Assembly: GCF_030066995.1 (NCBI RefSeq)
Contig: NZ_JASJAP010000007.1
Span: 1 to 64,000, forward strand
Direction of reading: 5' to 3'
DNA from: Erythrobacter sp.
GTDB taxonomy: Bacteria > Pseudomonadota > Alphaproteobacteria > Sphingomonadales > Sphingomonadaceae
Length of the DNA: 64,000 nucleotides
Below, one piece after another: positions 52,872 to 62,447 of this stretch. Numbering within the stretch: the first letter of the stretch is position 1; each line of letters starts with the position of its first letter. Below the pieces are notes generated by a model. The model did not search any database. It saw only the letters and a list, made by a program, of their open reading frames with translations, and was not told the DNA's origin. The position numbers were made by a program, and so were the translations under genes.

Positions 52872-53867
52872 TTATTCGGTGAGTTGGCGCGGAAGTTTGA
52901 ACACCATCTTTTCCTCGGTTGTGGTGATCGTTTGCTCTTCCACAGGGCGAAGCGCGGCGAGGCCATCGACCACTTCACGCACCAGCACTTCAGGCGCGCT
53001 CGCACCGGCTGTAAGCCCGACGGTGTTGACGCCGTCTAGCCACGCGGGGTCGATTTCGGACGCGCGCTGGATGAGCTTGCCTGGGGTTCCAAGCCGCTCG
53101 GCCACCTCGACAAGGCGGAGTGAATTGGAGGAATTGGGCGCGCCGACAACGATCACCAGATCGCAATCAGCAGCGAGTTCTTTCACCGCCGCCTGCCGGT
53201 TGGAAGTCGCGTAGCAAATGTCCTCGGCCTTTGGCCCGACAATGTTGGGATACCGCCATTCGAGCGCCTCAATCACTTCGCGCGTGTCATCGACGCTCAG
53301 AGTCGTCTGCGTGAGATAGGCGAGCGGTTCGTCGCTGTCGAAGGGAAGCTTGTCCACGTCTTCGATGTTCTCGACCAGGGTCATCTGACCTGGGCGCACC
53401 TGACCCATCGTGCCGATTACCTCCGGGTGGCCTTCGTGGCCGATGAAGATGATATGCATGTCCTTTTCGATCAGTCGCTCGGCCTGGCGGTGAACCTTGG
53501 AGACGAGCGGGCAAGTCGCATCGACGTAGACCATGTTGCGCCGTTCGGCTTCGGCTGGGACCGATTTGGGCACGCCATGCGCGCTGAAAACCACCGGCAT
53601 GTCGGTGGGAACCTCGTCGAGCTCCTTGACGAAGATCGCGCCTTTGGCCTTCAGACCTTCAACCACATACTTGTTGTGCACGATTTCGTGGCGCACATAG
53701 ACCGGCGCTCCGTAGCGCTCGAGCGATTTTTCGACGATCTCAATCGCGCGATCGACCCCGGCGCAAAAGCCACGCGGGGCCGCGATCAACAGTTTGAGCG
53801 GCTTGGCGTCGATTGCGGAGGTCGCTGCGCCCTCGGGCAGAGTCGAGTCAGGAAACGGTGCGTTCAT
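52872..53867 (-). CDS. ispH: 4-hydroxy-3-methylbut-2-enyl diphosphate reductase
   Basis: Last enzyme of the MEP pathway, an iron-sulfur protein of 331 residues that makes isopentenyl and dimethylallyl diphosphate. The three cluster cysteines are in [15 protein letters not shown] (Cys35), [13 protein letters not shown] and [12 protein letters not shown]. The substrate-binding histidines lie in [10 protein letters not shown] and FIGHEGHPE. It is the first gene of a likely ispH-thrB-rnhA operon and is divergent from the lipoprotein at 53958. Confidence 0.97.
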   Translation of the reverse strand: MNAPFPDSTLPEGAATSAIDAKPLKLLIAAPRGFCAGVDRAIEIVEKSLERYGAPVYVRHEIVHNKYVVEGLKAKGAIFVKELDEVPTDMPVVFSAHGVPKSVPAEAERRNMVYVDATCPLVSKVHRQAERLIEKDMHIIFIGHEGHPEVIGTMGQVRPGQMTLVENIEDVDKLPFDSDEPLAYLTQTTLSVDDTREVIEALEWRYPNIVGPKAEDICYATSNRQAAVKELAADCDLVIVVGAPNSSNSLRLVEVAERLGTPGKLIQRASEIDPAWLDGVNTVGLTAGASAPEVLVREVVDGLAALRPVEEQTITTTEEKMVFKLPRQLTE

Positions 53868-53957
53868 GCCACTGCCTCTAGCGCTTTGTGAAAGCTCCCG
53901 CTAGGGCGAGCGTGTTGCGGCTTTGGTCGCCAGGGATGGGTAAAGGACGATGTTTCG

Positions 53958-54605
53958 ATGAAGTTTCGCACGCGGGTGATCCCAGCGATTGCTGTTGTGG
54001 CCGCGCTTTCCGGATGCGCGCGCGAAGGCGATCTTGTGGTTGGCCAGGGCGTCGGCATTAGTGCCGTGCTGACGACGTGCCCTTCCGTGGGTGTTCCAAA
54101 CTACACCGGCGATGTGACGATCTTTCGGGGCGCCGCGCCGGTTGCCACGGCGATCGATGTAACCGCCACGATCACAAATCTGCGCTCCACCTGCACGGAC
54201 AGCGGCGAAAACGTCTACTCTGAGGCGACTTTTGATGTGTTTGCCCAGCGTCGCGACACGAGCGGCGCGCGCACGGTCACGCTGCCCTACTTCGTGACCG
54301 TCTTGCGCGGCGGTACGGCCGTTCAGTCCAAACGTGTGGGCCAGGTCACGCTCAATTTCGCCGATGGTGAGGCACGCGCGCAGGCGGGCGGAAAGGCCGC
54401 AAGCTTCGTCGACCGCGCCTCAGCCACCCTACCAGAGGAGGTGCGCGAACGCATCACGCGTCGGCGACGACCCGGCGATCCCGAGGCCGCGCTGGATCCT
54501 TTGGCCGACAATCAGGTGAAGGCAGCAATCGCGCGCACTCGCTATGAAATGCTGATCGGTTTTCAGCTTACCGAAGACCAGTTGCGGTACAACGTCACGC
54601 GTTAG
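53958..54605 (+). CDS. Hypothetical lipoprotein, 215 residues
   Basis: Signal peptide with lipobox AALSGCAREG, cysteine at residue 20. The mature part has strand-rich sequence (DVTIFRGAAPVATAIDVTAT, TVTLPYFVTVLRGGTAVQSK) and a helical C-terminus ending NVTR. It has no catalytic motif. This family is common in sphingomonads and unnamed. It precedes argS by 146 bases. Confidence 0.75.
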   Translation: MKFRTRVIPAIAVVAALSGCAREGDLVVGQGVGISAVLTTCPSVGVPNYTGDVTIFRGAAPVATAIDVTATITNLRSTCTDSGENVYSEATFDVFAQRRDTSGARTVTLPYFVTVLRGGTAVQSKRVGQVTLNFADGEARAQAGGKAASFVDRASATLPEEVRERITRRRRPGDPEAALDPLADNQVKAAIARTRYEMLIGFQLTEDQLRYNVTR

Positions 54606-54751
54606 TGGCTTAGCCCGTCCATAAAGGAGGTTTCCGCTGGCCCTCCGTTTCCGCACACGAAAGGGCTCTTGATATCGCCCGGTCAGGCGTGCGTTCTCAT
54701 GGCGAACGAACGATCCGGCGCGCTTAAAGGCGCGAACACACGAGATTTCTG

Positions 54752-56500
54752 ATGACTGACACCACTCTTTACAAGACCTTCGCCGCCGTTGTGGAGGACG
54801 CGCTGAGCGAACTCGTTGCATCCGGTGATCTGCCGGAGAGCACCACCTTCGAGCGTGTTACGGTGGAGCCGCCGCGCGACCCCTCGCACGGCGACCTGTC
54901 GACCAACGCGGCGATGGTGCTCGCCAAACCCGCGAAGACCAACCCGCGCGCTCTGGCGGAGAAGATCACGCCCAAGCTGGAATTGCACCCGCTTATCACA
55001 AGCGCCGAGGCCGCCGGGCCAGGTTTCATCAATATTCGGCTCTCATCCACCGCTTGGATCGACGAGCTCAAGACCATCGATGAACTTGGTGCGAGCTATG
55101 GGCGCAGCGGCATGGGCGAGGGTACAAAAGTTAACGTGGAATACGTTTCGGCTAACCCCACGGGGCCAATGCATATGGGCCATTGCCGGGGCGCGGTGGT
55201 CGGCGACGCGCTCGCCAGCCTGCTTGAATTTGCTGGCCATGAGGTGATCCGCGAATACTACATCAACGACGCTGGCGGGCAGGTCGACACGCTCGCGCGC
55301 TCCGCGCATCTGAGATATCGCGAGGCGCTGGGCGAGGAGATCGGGCCGATCCCAGAGGGGCTTTATCCCGGCGACTATCTGGTGCCGGTGGGCCAAGCTC
55401 TGGCCCATGAATTCGGGGACCAATACGCGGGCACACAGGAAGCGGAATGGCTCCCGCTGTTTCGCAAGCAGGCGGTCGCAAAGATGATGGATCTGATCAA
55501 GGCGGACCTCGCGCTGCTCAACATCCACCATGACGTTTTTGCGTCCGAGGCTGCGCTGCACGAAGCGGGCAAGCCCGCCGAGGCCGAGGCCTGGCTGCGC
55601 GCCCACGACCTTGTCTATGACGGCGTGCTCGAAGCGCCCAAAGGCAAGGCACCGCCCGAAGACTGGGAACCGGTCGAGTTGCCGCTGTTCCGGTCGAGCA
55701 AGTATGGCGATGATCAGGACCGTCCGATCAAGAAGTCGAACGGACAGTGGACCTATTTCGGCGCGGACCTCGCTTATCACTTTGAAAAAGCATCAAAAGC
55801 GGACGCGCTGATCGATATCTGGGGCGCCGATCACGCCGGAACGGTCAAGCGTATCCGTGCAGCGGTATCGGCCCTTACCGAGGGTGCAGGGCGCGAGGTT
55901 CCCTTTGACGTGAAGCTTGTCCAGATGGTCCAGTTGATGCGCGCGGGAGAGCCGGTGAAGATGTCAAAGCGCTCGGGCAACTTCATCACCATCGCCGACA
56001 TGGTAGAGGAAGTGGGCAAGGACGTGGTGCGCTTTACCATGCTGACCCGCAAGCCCGAGGCGCAGATGGAGTTCGACTTTGCGAAAGTGGTAGAAGCCTC
56101 CAAGGACAACCCGGTCTATTACGTCCAATACGCCCACGCCCGCATCAGTCGATCGCTTCGCAAGGCGGCGGATGAGCACGCGATCACTCCGAGCGCTGAC
56201 GATCTGGACCGCTTGGGAGAAGACGAGCTTGGTCTGGTGCGCCGCGCCGCGCAATTCCCGCGCGAGGTCGAAGCGGCGGCGAGGGCGCGCGAGCCTCATC
56301 GGATCGCGTTTTACCTCTATGATCTGGCTTCTGATCTCCATGCCTTTTATACTGCGGGCAACAAGGACACCCAAAAACGCTTCATCGTGGAACACGATTG
56401 GGGTTTATCCGGAGCAAGGCTTTTCTTAGCGGACGCAATCGGGCAAGTGCTTCGTAATGGGTTAGGCGTGTTAGGCGTCGAAGCTGTCGAATCGATGTGA
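54752..56500 (+). CDS. argS: Arginyl-tRNA synthetase
   Basis: Class I synthetase that charges tRNA-Arg, 582 residues. N-terminal Add1 domain (to about 110), HIGH-type motif ANPTGPMHMGH near 140, KMSKR motif near 402, and DALR anticodon-binding C-terminus (NPVYYVQYAHARISRSLRKA, LRNGLGVLGVEAVESM). The ATG at 54752 starts MTDTTLYKTFAAVV. It begins the conserved sphingomonad block argS-SPOR-nagZ-scpA-scpB-tatABC. Confidence 0.97.
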   Translation: MTDTTLYKTFAAVVEDALSELVASGDLPESTTFERVTVEPPRDPSHGDLSTNAAMVLAKPAKTNPRALAEKITPKLELHPLITSAEAAGPGFINIRLSSTAWIDELKTIDELGASYGRSGMGEGTKVNVEYVSANPTGPMHMGHCRGAVVGDALASLLEFAGHEVIREYYINDAGGQVDTLARSAHLRYREALGEEIGPIPEGLYPGDYLVPVGQALAHEFGDQYAGTQEAEWLPLFRKQAVAKMMDLIKADLALLNIHHDVFASEAALHEAGKPAEAEAWLRAHDLVYDGVLEAPKGKAPPEDWEPVELPLFRSSKYGDDQDRPIKKSNGQWTYFGADLAYHFEKASKADALIDIWGADHAGTVKRIRAAVSALTEGAGREVPFDVKLVQMVQLMRAGEPVKMSKRSGNFITIADMVEEVGKDVVRFTMLTRKPEAQMEFDFAKVVEASKDNPVYYVQYAHARISRSLRKAADEHAITPSADDLDRLGEDELGLVRRAAQFPREVEAAARAREPHRIAFYLYDLASDLHAFYTAGNKDTQKRFIVEHDWGLSGARLFLADAIGQVLRNGLGVLGVEAVESM

Positions 56501-56550
56501 GCTTGGTTCGTCGTGGCAATAATGGCGTCGCACGAACTCGCTGATGCAAG

Positions 56551-57297
56551 GTGCAGTACCTGTCGATGATGATCGAGGCGGAATACAACGAGATTGAAGA
56601 CAGCGGCGAGCAGCTTGACTTCGCCGCCGAAGAGGGCTTGCCATGGCTCGAATCCGACAGTGAGCGGGACGACGCTGGCGGTGTGGATACTATCCAGATC
56701 GTGGGTTTTGTCGCGCTGCTTGTCATTGTCCTGATGGCCGTTCTTGGCCTCGTCACCGCGGTGTCCAACTACAACAGCGGACCGGAGCAGCTAGCCGACG
56801 GCAGCCTGATCGAAGCCCCCGATGGCCCGATAAAGGAACGCCCGGAAAACGCGGGTGGCAAGCGGTTCGCCGGGACAGGCGACGTCGCTCCGGGCGTGGG
56901 TCAGGGCGAAGCTCCGGATGCAAGAATGGCCGAACTGGCCAATGCTGGCCAAACAGTAGATGCGCCCACCGAAGCCGCGTCACAAACCAGCAATGCGACC
57001 GAACCCTCTGCCCCCTCGACGTCCGCGAGTGAATCGGGGCCAGCCACCGCAGGGGCCAGCGCGGGCGTTGGGGTGCAGGTTGGCGCGTACAGCTCTCGTG
57101 AACGCGCGGAACAAGGCTGGCGGGTGCTTCAGCGTCAGTCGCAGGCGCTGGTTGGGCTGAAAAGCCGTATCCTCGAAGGGCAGGCGGACCGTGGCCGCGT
57201 GTTCCGGCTGCAAGCCGTCACGCCAACGCGGGCAGAGGCCAACGCGCTTTGTCGCACTCTCAAGAGCCAGGGTCTGGATTGCCAGGTCAAAGGCTAA
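56551..57297 (+). CDS. SPOR-domain membrane protein
   Basis: Protein of 248 residues that should bind denuded peptidoglycan at the division site. Acidic N-terminus, one membrane helix at about 50-72 (IQIVGFVALLVIVLMAVLGL), a disordered linker rich in A, S, P and T, and a C-terminal SPOR domain (about 172-248) with VGVQVGAYSSRERAEQGWRV. The start is uncertain: GTG at 56551 or ATG at 56566; neither has a strong ribosome site. It lies between argS and nagZ. Confidence 0.85.
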   Translation: MQYLSMMIEAEYNEIEDSGEQLDFAAEEGLPWLESDSERDDAGGVDTIQIVGFVALLVIVLMAVLGLVTAVSNYNSGPEQLADGSLIEAPDGPIKERPENAGGKRFAGTGDVAPGVGQGEAPDARMAELANAGQTVDAPTEAASQTSNATEPSAPSTSASESGPATAGASAGVGVQVGAYSSRERAEQGWRVLQRQSQALVGLKSRILEGQADRGRVFRLQAVTPTRAEANALCRTLKSQGLDCQVKG

Positions 57298-57428
57298 CGC
57301 GCTGATTGGCGCACAACCGGGGCCGTTTCGGCCCATTCTGGCCGAGTTTTGCCGCTGTTTCCCCCATTTTCGTCGAGGTGGTGGTTACCGCGCTTGCCTC
57401 CATGCCAAGCGGATGCAACGCTTGATCA

Positions 57429-58451
57429 ATGACGCCCGCAATCTTTGGATTTTCCGGCCCCACCCTGACTGCTGACGAGCGAGCCTTCTTCCGCGAGGCG
57501 GATCCCGCTGGATACGTCCTGTTCAAGCGCAATTGCGAAAACCCCGAACAATTGCGCGCGCTCACCGACGATCTGCGGTCGATCCATGGGCGCGAGCGCC
57601 TGCTTGTCTCGATCGATCAGGAAGGCGGACGGGTCGCGCGCCTGCGCCCGCCGCATTGGTCCCCTTATCCAGCGGGCGAAGCGTTCGACAGACTTTACAC
57701 TCGCGCGCCCGCCAGCGCGATCGAGGCCGCGCGCGCCAACGCCGAAGCAATGGCGCTGGAACTCGCGGCGATGGGAATAACGGTGACGTATCACCCGCCA
57801 CTCGATCTGCGCCAACCGGGGGCTCACGATGTAATTGGCGACCGCGCGCTTGGCTCGGACCCGATGCAGATCGCCGCCATTGGGCGCGCCATGCTTGATG
57901 GGCTTGCGCGCGGAGGGGTTTCTGGCTGTATCAAGCATATGCCTGGCCATGGCCGAAGCATGGTTGATACCCACAAGGAAGTGCCAACGGTGCGCGAAAG
58001 CGCGCAGGAGCTGGAGCGCGATATCGCCCCTTTCCGTGCGCTTAGGTCAGCCAAGATCGGGATGACGGGCCACCTGATCTTCCCGGTGTGGGACCCCGAG
58101 AACCCGGCAACACTCTCGCCCACCATCATTCGCGACATCATTCGGGGCGCAATTGGTTTTGAAGGCCTCCTGCTGACCGACGACATCGATATGGAAGCGC
58201 TGACGGATACGATCCCTGAGCGCTCTGCACGCGCTTTCGCGGCTGGCTGCGACATTGTTCTCAATTGCTGGGCGAAAATGGACGACATGCAAGGTATCTG
58301 CGAGGTGGCGCCGGCAATGTCGGATGCGGTGGCCGCGCGGCTAGACGCGGCGCTTGCAGACACTCGGATTGCGGCAACCATCCCTCCGGCGCATAGCGAA
58401 CTGCTCGCCAAGCGCGACGCACTGCTTGCGCTTGCCGGAGAAGCCGCGTGA
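57429..58451 (+). CDS. nagZ: Beta-N-acetylhexosaminidase NagZ (GH3)
   Basis: Peptidoglycan-recycling glycosidase of 340 residues that removes GlcNAc from muropeptides in the cytoplasm. GH3 signature KHMPGHGRSMVDTHKE holds the catalytic His; IDQEGGRVARLRPPH is the N-terminal block; LLLTDDIDMEALTD holds the Asp nucleophile. The ATG at 57429 fits the family start. scpA overlaps its stop. Confidence 0.95.
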   Translation: MTPAIFGFSGPTLTADERAFFREADPAGYVLFKRNCENPEQLRALTDDLRSIHGRERLLVSIDQEGGRVARLRPPHWSPYPAGEAFDRLYTRAPASAIEAARANAEAMALELAAMGITVTYHPPLDLRQPGAHDVIGDRALGSDPMQIAAIGRAMLDGLARGGVSGCIKHMPGHGRSMVDTHKEVPTVRESAQELERDIAPFRALRSAKIGMTGHLIFPVWDPENPATLSPTIIRDIIRGAIGFEGLLLTDDIDMEALTDTIPERSARAFAAGCDIVLNCWAKMDDMQGICEVAPAMSDAVAARLDAALADTRIAATIPPAHSELLAKRDALLALAGEAA

Positions 58452-59347
58452 GCGAGCGTGAAAAGGAGCTTCAGGCCGTGCAGCTCGGCGATGCTGAACA
58501 GTCCGACCGGGCGGACGCATTCATGCTTGCCGATGACAACGAGGCGCACACCGAACCGACCGCGCAAGGGTGGGGTAACTCCCAGCCGCCGCGCAGTCCT
58601 GGGGACAAGCTCTATCTGGAACTGGACGGCTGGGAGGGACCACTTGACCTGCTGCTTGATCTCGCTCGGCGGCAAAAGGTCGATCTGCGGCAGATTTCAA
58701 TTCTCGCGCTGGTGGATCAGTATCTGGACTATATCGAGCGCGCAGCGGACCTAAAGCTGGAGGTGGCGGCGGACTACCTCGTGATGGCCGCCTGGCTTGC
58801 CTTCCTGAAATCCTCGCTCCTGCTGCCGAAGGAAGAACAGGAAGACCCAAGTCCGGAAGAACTCGCTCTGCGCCTGCAACTGCGTTTGCAGCGACTGGGG
58901 GCGATGCGTGAGGCGGCGGCGCGTTTGATGGCGCGCGACCGGATCGGGCGCGATATCTTTCTGCGCGGCGCGCCCGAAGGTTTGCGGATCGACCGCAATA
59001 CGCAGTGGAAGTCGGACACTTATTCCCTGGTCCAGGCCTATGGCCAGGTGAAGGCTCGTACCGCGCCGCGGATCTATCACGTGGCCGACCGCCCGGTAAT
59101 GACGCTCGACAGCGCGCTCGATCGCGTCTCCGCCATGCTGGGGGTGAGCGTGGACTGGATAGACATTCGTGACTTCCTGCCCCCGCATGCGAATTCCGAC
59201 CTGCGCCGATCAGCGCTTGCGTCAAGCTTTGTGGCCGCGCTTGAACTGGCGCGTCTCGGTCGCGCGGAAATCGCTCAGGATGGAGCGTTTGAACCGCTGC
59301 GCATCCGCCGCCTCAAGGGTAGCGCTCAGCCGAAGGCCCGCTCATGA
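58448..59347 (+). CDS. scpA: Segregation and condensation protein A
   Basis: Kleisin subunit of the SMC condensin, 299 residues. ELDGWEGPLDLLLDLARRQK and VDQYLDYIERAADLKLEVAA are the N-terminal SMC-binding block; the C-terminus holds the second winged-helix-like part. An unusually long N-terminal 55-residue acidic extension precedes the core. GTG at 58448 overlaps the nagZ stop (GTGA); a start further downstream is possible. Confidence 0.93.
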   Translation: MSEREKELQAVQLGDAEQSDRADAFMLADDNEAHTEPTAQGWGNSQPPRSPGDKLYLELDGWEGPLDLLLDLARRQKVDLRQISILALVDQYLDYIERAADLKLEVAADYLVMAAWLAFLKSSLLLPKEEQEDPSPEELALRLQLRLQRLGAMREAAARLMARDRIGRDIFLRGAPEGLRIDRNTQWKSDTYSLVQAYGQVKARTAPRIYHVADRPVMTLDSALDRVSAMLGVSVDWIDIRDFLPPHANSDLRRSALASSFVAALELARLGRAEIAQDGAFEPLRIRRLKGSAQPKARS

Positions 59348-60039
59348 GCGAGTTGACCGACGATGCGGTGGCCCAACACGATGTCGCACCTGATCGCGCG
59401 CCCGACGAGGTAGAGCGCGCGCTGGAAGCAACCCTTTTTGCGGCCGAGAAACCGATGAGCGTCGATCAACTCGCGGCGCATCTGGGCGGGCTTGCGAACG
59501 CCAGTGTGCGGGAGGGCTTGCGCGCTTTGTCCGAGCATTACGCCGACAGGGGCGTGCGGCTCGTCGAACGCGCAAAGCGATGGCATTTCGAGACCGCGCC
59601 CGAGCTTGCTCATCTGCTGCGGCGCGAGCGCGAGCAGGTCAGGCGTCTGAGCCGCGCAGCGACCGAAGTGCTGGCGATCATCGCTTATCACGAGCCGGTC
59701 AGCCGGGCGGAGATCGAATCGATTCGCGGCGTGCAGACAGCCAAGGGGACGCTCGACGTGCTGCTGGAGGCGGGGTGGATCAAGCTCGCCGGTCGCCGCG
59801 AGGTGCCCGGCCGCCCAGTGATCTACGCAACCACAGCGGAGTTTCTCGACCATTTCGGCCTCGCCTCACGCCGCGACCTTCCCGGCATCGATGAATTGCG
59901 CGCCGCTGGCCTGCTCGACCCGGTCGATGAGGCGCTGGAGGACGCCATGTCAGCCGCCGCCAAGCCCGAAGACGAGCCCGAAGATGAAGGGGACTGTGAG
60001 GTCGAGATCGAAGACGAATTCCCGCGCGGCCTCGATTGA
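59344..60039 (+). CDS. scpB: Segregation and condensation protein B
   Basis: Partner of ScpA and SMC, 231 residues, with two winged-helix domains (EVERALEATLFAAEKPMSVD, FETAPELAHLLRRE.., TEVLAIIAYHEPVSRAEIES and RGVQTAKGTLDVLLEAGWIK). The C-terminus is strongly acidic (about 200-231). ATG overlaps the scpA stop (ATGA). It precedes tatA by 75 bases. Confidence 0.95.
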   Translation: MSELTDDAVAQHDVAPDRAPDEVERALEATLFAAEKPMSVDQLAAHLGGLANASVREGLRALSEHYADRGVRLVERAKRWHFETAPELAHLLRREREQVRRLSRAATEVLAIIAYHEPVSRAEIESIRGVQTAKGTLDVLLEAGWIKLAGRREVPGRPVIYATTAEFLDHFGLASRRDLPGIDELRAAGLLDPVDEALEDAMSAAAKPEDEPEDEGDCEVEIEDEFPRGLD

Positions 60040-60114
60040 TTGACCCGTCTGACTGGCGCATGAGCGCTTTGCGCCCTATATTGTGGTCGAACAAACCAAG
60101 GAAAGTGTGTCCCC

Positions 60115-60366
60115 ATGGGTCTTAGCGTCTGGCAAATTGCAATCATCGCGGTGGTCGTCCTCGTCCTGTTCGGGCGCGGTCGCATCTCGGAAATGATGGG
60201 CGACTTCGGCAAGGGTATCTCCAGCTTCAAGAAAGGCATGAACGAGGATGTCGACGACACCTCTTCCAACGCCAGCGCCAGCAAGGCGCAGATTGAAGCG
60301 CCTGCAAAGGAGGTTGGTGGAGCCGAAACCACGCCGAGCGAGGCGGGCGATACCGCCAAGTCCTGA
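60115..60366 (+). CDS. tatA: Twin-arginine translocase subunit TatA
   Basis: Protein of 83 residues: one membrane helix ([20 protein letters not shown]), an amphipathic helix with the [12 protein letters not shown] pattern, and a low-complexity tail. It forms the protein-conducting element of the Tat system. It is followed by tatB 63 bases later. Confidence 0.96.
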   Translation: MGLSVWQIAIIAVVVLVLFGRGRISEMMGDFGKGISSFKKGMNEDVDDTSSNASASKAQIEAPAKEVGGAETTPSEAGDTAKS

Positions 60367-60429
60367 GTTTCACGCGCTCCCGAAAGGGACCACAATTGAC
60401 GTAAGGAGCGGCGCCGCTGAGCGCGACCC

Positions 60430-60858
60430 ATGTTCGATATCGGCGCTCTTGAACTGCTGGTGATCGTCATCGTTGCGGTGCTGGTTATCGGCCCCAAGGA
60501 TATGCCCGCGGCCATGCGGACTGCGGGACGCTGGATCGGTCAGGTGCGCAAGGTTTCCGCGCATTTCCGCACCGGGATCGACGCCATGGTTCGCGAGGCC
60601 GAGCTAGAGGACATGGAAAAGAAGTGGAAGGCGCGAAACGAGGAGATCATGCGCCAACACCCGTCAACCGCCGAAAGCGCGGCGGGTGAAGGCGCGGGTT
60701 CCGATACGATGACGGGCCAACCGGTCTCGCAAGAATCGGCGGATGCCGCTCCTTTGGACGCGCCATCCGCTCCCGCGTCGAAGAAAGAGCCGTCGACCGG
60801 GCCATCAATCGAGCCGCCGGGGCAGCCCCCCGCCGCTGATGCGCCCGAGAAAGCGTGA
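60430..60858 (+). CDS. tatB: Twin-arginine translocase subunit TatB
   Basis: Protein of 142 residues: membrane helix MFDIGALELLVIVIVAVLVIG with the conserved Glu, then PKDMPAAMRTAGRWIGQVRK as the amphipathic helix, and a long proline- and serine-rich tail. It forms the receptor complex with TatC. Its stop overlaps the tatC GTG start. Confidence 0.95.
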   Translation: MFDIGALELLVIVIVAVLVIGPKDMPAAMRTAGRWIGQVRKVSAHFRTGIDAMVREAELEDMEKKWKARNEEIMRQHPSTAESAAGEGAGSDTMTGQPVSQESADAAPLDAPSAPASKKEPSTGPSIEPPGQPPAADAPEKA

Positions 60859-61706
60859 CCACGGCCATGGCGTTCGAGATAAAGGACATCGATGAGAGCA
60901 AGGCTCCGCTGCTGGATCACCTTGTCGAGCTGAGGACGAGGCTGGTTCGGTCGGTTGCTGCTTTGGTGATCGCGTTTGCCGTGTGCCTTTATTTCGCCGA
61001 TCCGATCCTCGGTTTCCTGGTCCAGCCGCTGCGCGACGCGTTTCCTGAGGGTGAGGGGCAGTTGATATTCACGAAACTGCCCGAGGTGTTTTTCGTCGAG
61101 CTCAAAGTAGCGTTGTTTGCCGGGTTCATGATGAGCTTTCCGATCATCGCCAACCAGCTGTGGGCGTTTGTCGCGCCGGGCCTCTACGCCAACGAGAAGA
61201 AGGCGTTCCTGCCCTTTCTTTTTGCCACGCCCGTGCTGTTCTCGGCCGGAGCGGCTCTGGCGTATTACGTGGTGATGCCGACCGCTTTCCTGTTTTTCCT
61301 CGGCTATGGTGGATCGACCGGGGGGCTGGATATCAAGGCGCTGCCCTCGGCGGGGGACTACCTCAATCTGGTGATGCAGTTTATCCTCGCCTTTGGGGTC
61401 ACATTCCTGCTCCCGGTGCTTCTTATGCTGCTGCACCGCGCCGGGATCGTGACGCGCGAGCAATTGGTGGGCGCGCGGCGTTATGTGATCGTTGGCGTTG
61501 TCGCGCTGGCTGCGATTGTCACCCCGCCCGATCCAGGCAGCCAGGTCATCCTCGCGGTGCCGCTATTGCTGCTGTTTGAGGGATCCTTGCTGCTGATGCG
61601 TTTTCAGGAAAAGAAAGTCCGCGCGCACGCGAATGGAAACGAGGGCAGCGCAAGCGAGAAAGCGTCGGGTGCGAGCGCAAGCGAGGTTGAGGAGCCTCAG
61701 CGCTGA
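60855..61706 (+). CDS. tatC: Twin-arginine translocase subunit TatC
   Basis: Six-helix receptor for twin-arginine signal peptides, 283 residues. Conserved elements seen: PLLDHLVELRTRLVRS at the N-terminus, FTKLPEVFFVELKVALFAGF, FPIIANQLWAFVAPGLYANE, and the C-terminal ALAAIVTPPDPGSQVILAVP. The start is GTG at 60855 (GTGA overlap with tatB) or ATG at 60867. A terminator lies about 115 bases downstream. Confidence 0.96.
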   Translation: MTTAMAFEIKDIDESKAPLLDHLVELRTRLVRSVAALVIAFAVCLYFADPILGFLVQPLRDAFPEGEGQLIFTKLPEVFFVELKVALFAGFMMSFPIIANQLWAFVAPGLYANEKKAFLPFLFATPVLFSAGAALAYYVVMPTAFLFFLGYGGSTGGLDIKALPSAGDYLNLVMQFILAFGVTFLLPVLLMLLHRAGIVTREQLVGARRYVIVGVVALAAIVTPPDPGSQVILAVPLLLLFEGSLLLMRFQEKKVRAHANGNEGSASEKASGASASEVEEPQR

Positions 61707-61819
61707 TCATCCTTGCGTGCGATGGGTGACGGTACTCACCACAAAGCGTTTCAGAGGTGGGTTGGGAATTCACCCATGTCGCAAGTATCGTGCCCTGCTC
61801 CTTTCCGGGTCTCCGGCAC

Positions 61820-61848
61820 AAAAAAGCCCCGTCGAAGCGGGGCTTTTT
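61820..61848. terminator. Bidirectional terminator after tatC
   Basis: AGCCCCG pairs with CGGGGCT around TCGAAG, with A and T tracts on both sides. It serves tatC and the convergent small gene. Confidence 0.85.
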
Positions 61849-61873
61849 CAAAACGTGTTTGACGGTTTAAGAC

Positions 61874-62092
61874 TTAACCGCTGACTGAGTCGTCGTCTCC
61901 GTCATCGACTGCGATGACGATGCCGGCGATGATCGCGGCCGCCGCGAGGACACCGAGAATTACGCCCGATCCCTGAAGCTCGCTTTCGCCTTCAATGGGG
62001 GCGCTCGCGCGCTCGAAAGTGGCCTGAGCGATCGCCGGAGCCGTAGCAAGCGACAGCGCAGCGGTGGCCATGGCAATGTTGCGGAACTTCAT
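61874..62092 (-). CDS. Small exported protein with a membrane segment, 72 residues
   Basis: Signal-like N-terminus (MKFRNIAMATAALSLATAPA, cleavage near AIAQA), a short linker, one hydrophobic segment (about 43-62, GVILGVLAAAAIIAGIVIAV) and an acidic tail (DDGDDDSVSG). No known function; similar small proteins are frequent in sphingomonads. A GGAGACAAC-type ribosome site lies in front of the ATG. Confidence 0.75.
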   Translation of the reverse strand: MKFRNIAMATAALSLATAPAIAQATFERASAPIEGESELQGSGVILGVLAAAAIIAGIVIAVDDGDDDSVSG

Positions 62093-62447
62093 CTGTTGTC
62101 TCCTGTGAGCTCTTTGTCTTCTTAAGAGTTGCTAGCTGAATAGGCCAGCTGTCGCGCGATTACAACCCACTTCGTGTATCAATTCGTCCGATCATTGGGC
62201 AAAAGAACAGAGCGTATTCAGTCTTCTAGGGCTTTGTGACAAAAATGCACCGCCTACCAAATGGTCAGAGCGCCATGTCGGGCCTTGGGCATATCGCAAA
62301 AGGCGTTAACACCTCGGTCTGTTCAAAGCGGACGGCAACGGCTTTGGCGTGCGATATAGGATTCAATCCCAACCAAATAGTGAATTCCCGGAAGAAACCA
62401 GGCCGTTTCTTTGCCCCTCCGCGTCTTTGACGAAGCACTGAGCCAAT
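62093..62447. other. Intergenic region
   Basis: 355 bases between the small exported protein gene and the amidohydrolase stop. It should contain the promoter of the small gene. No convincing gene or repeat was found; short open frames show no family features. Confidence 0.5.

Noticed and set aside
62236-62430. Possible 64-residue gene before the amidohydrolase stop
   Set aside because: No ribosome site or family features; composition looks non-coding.
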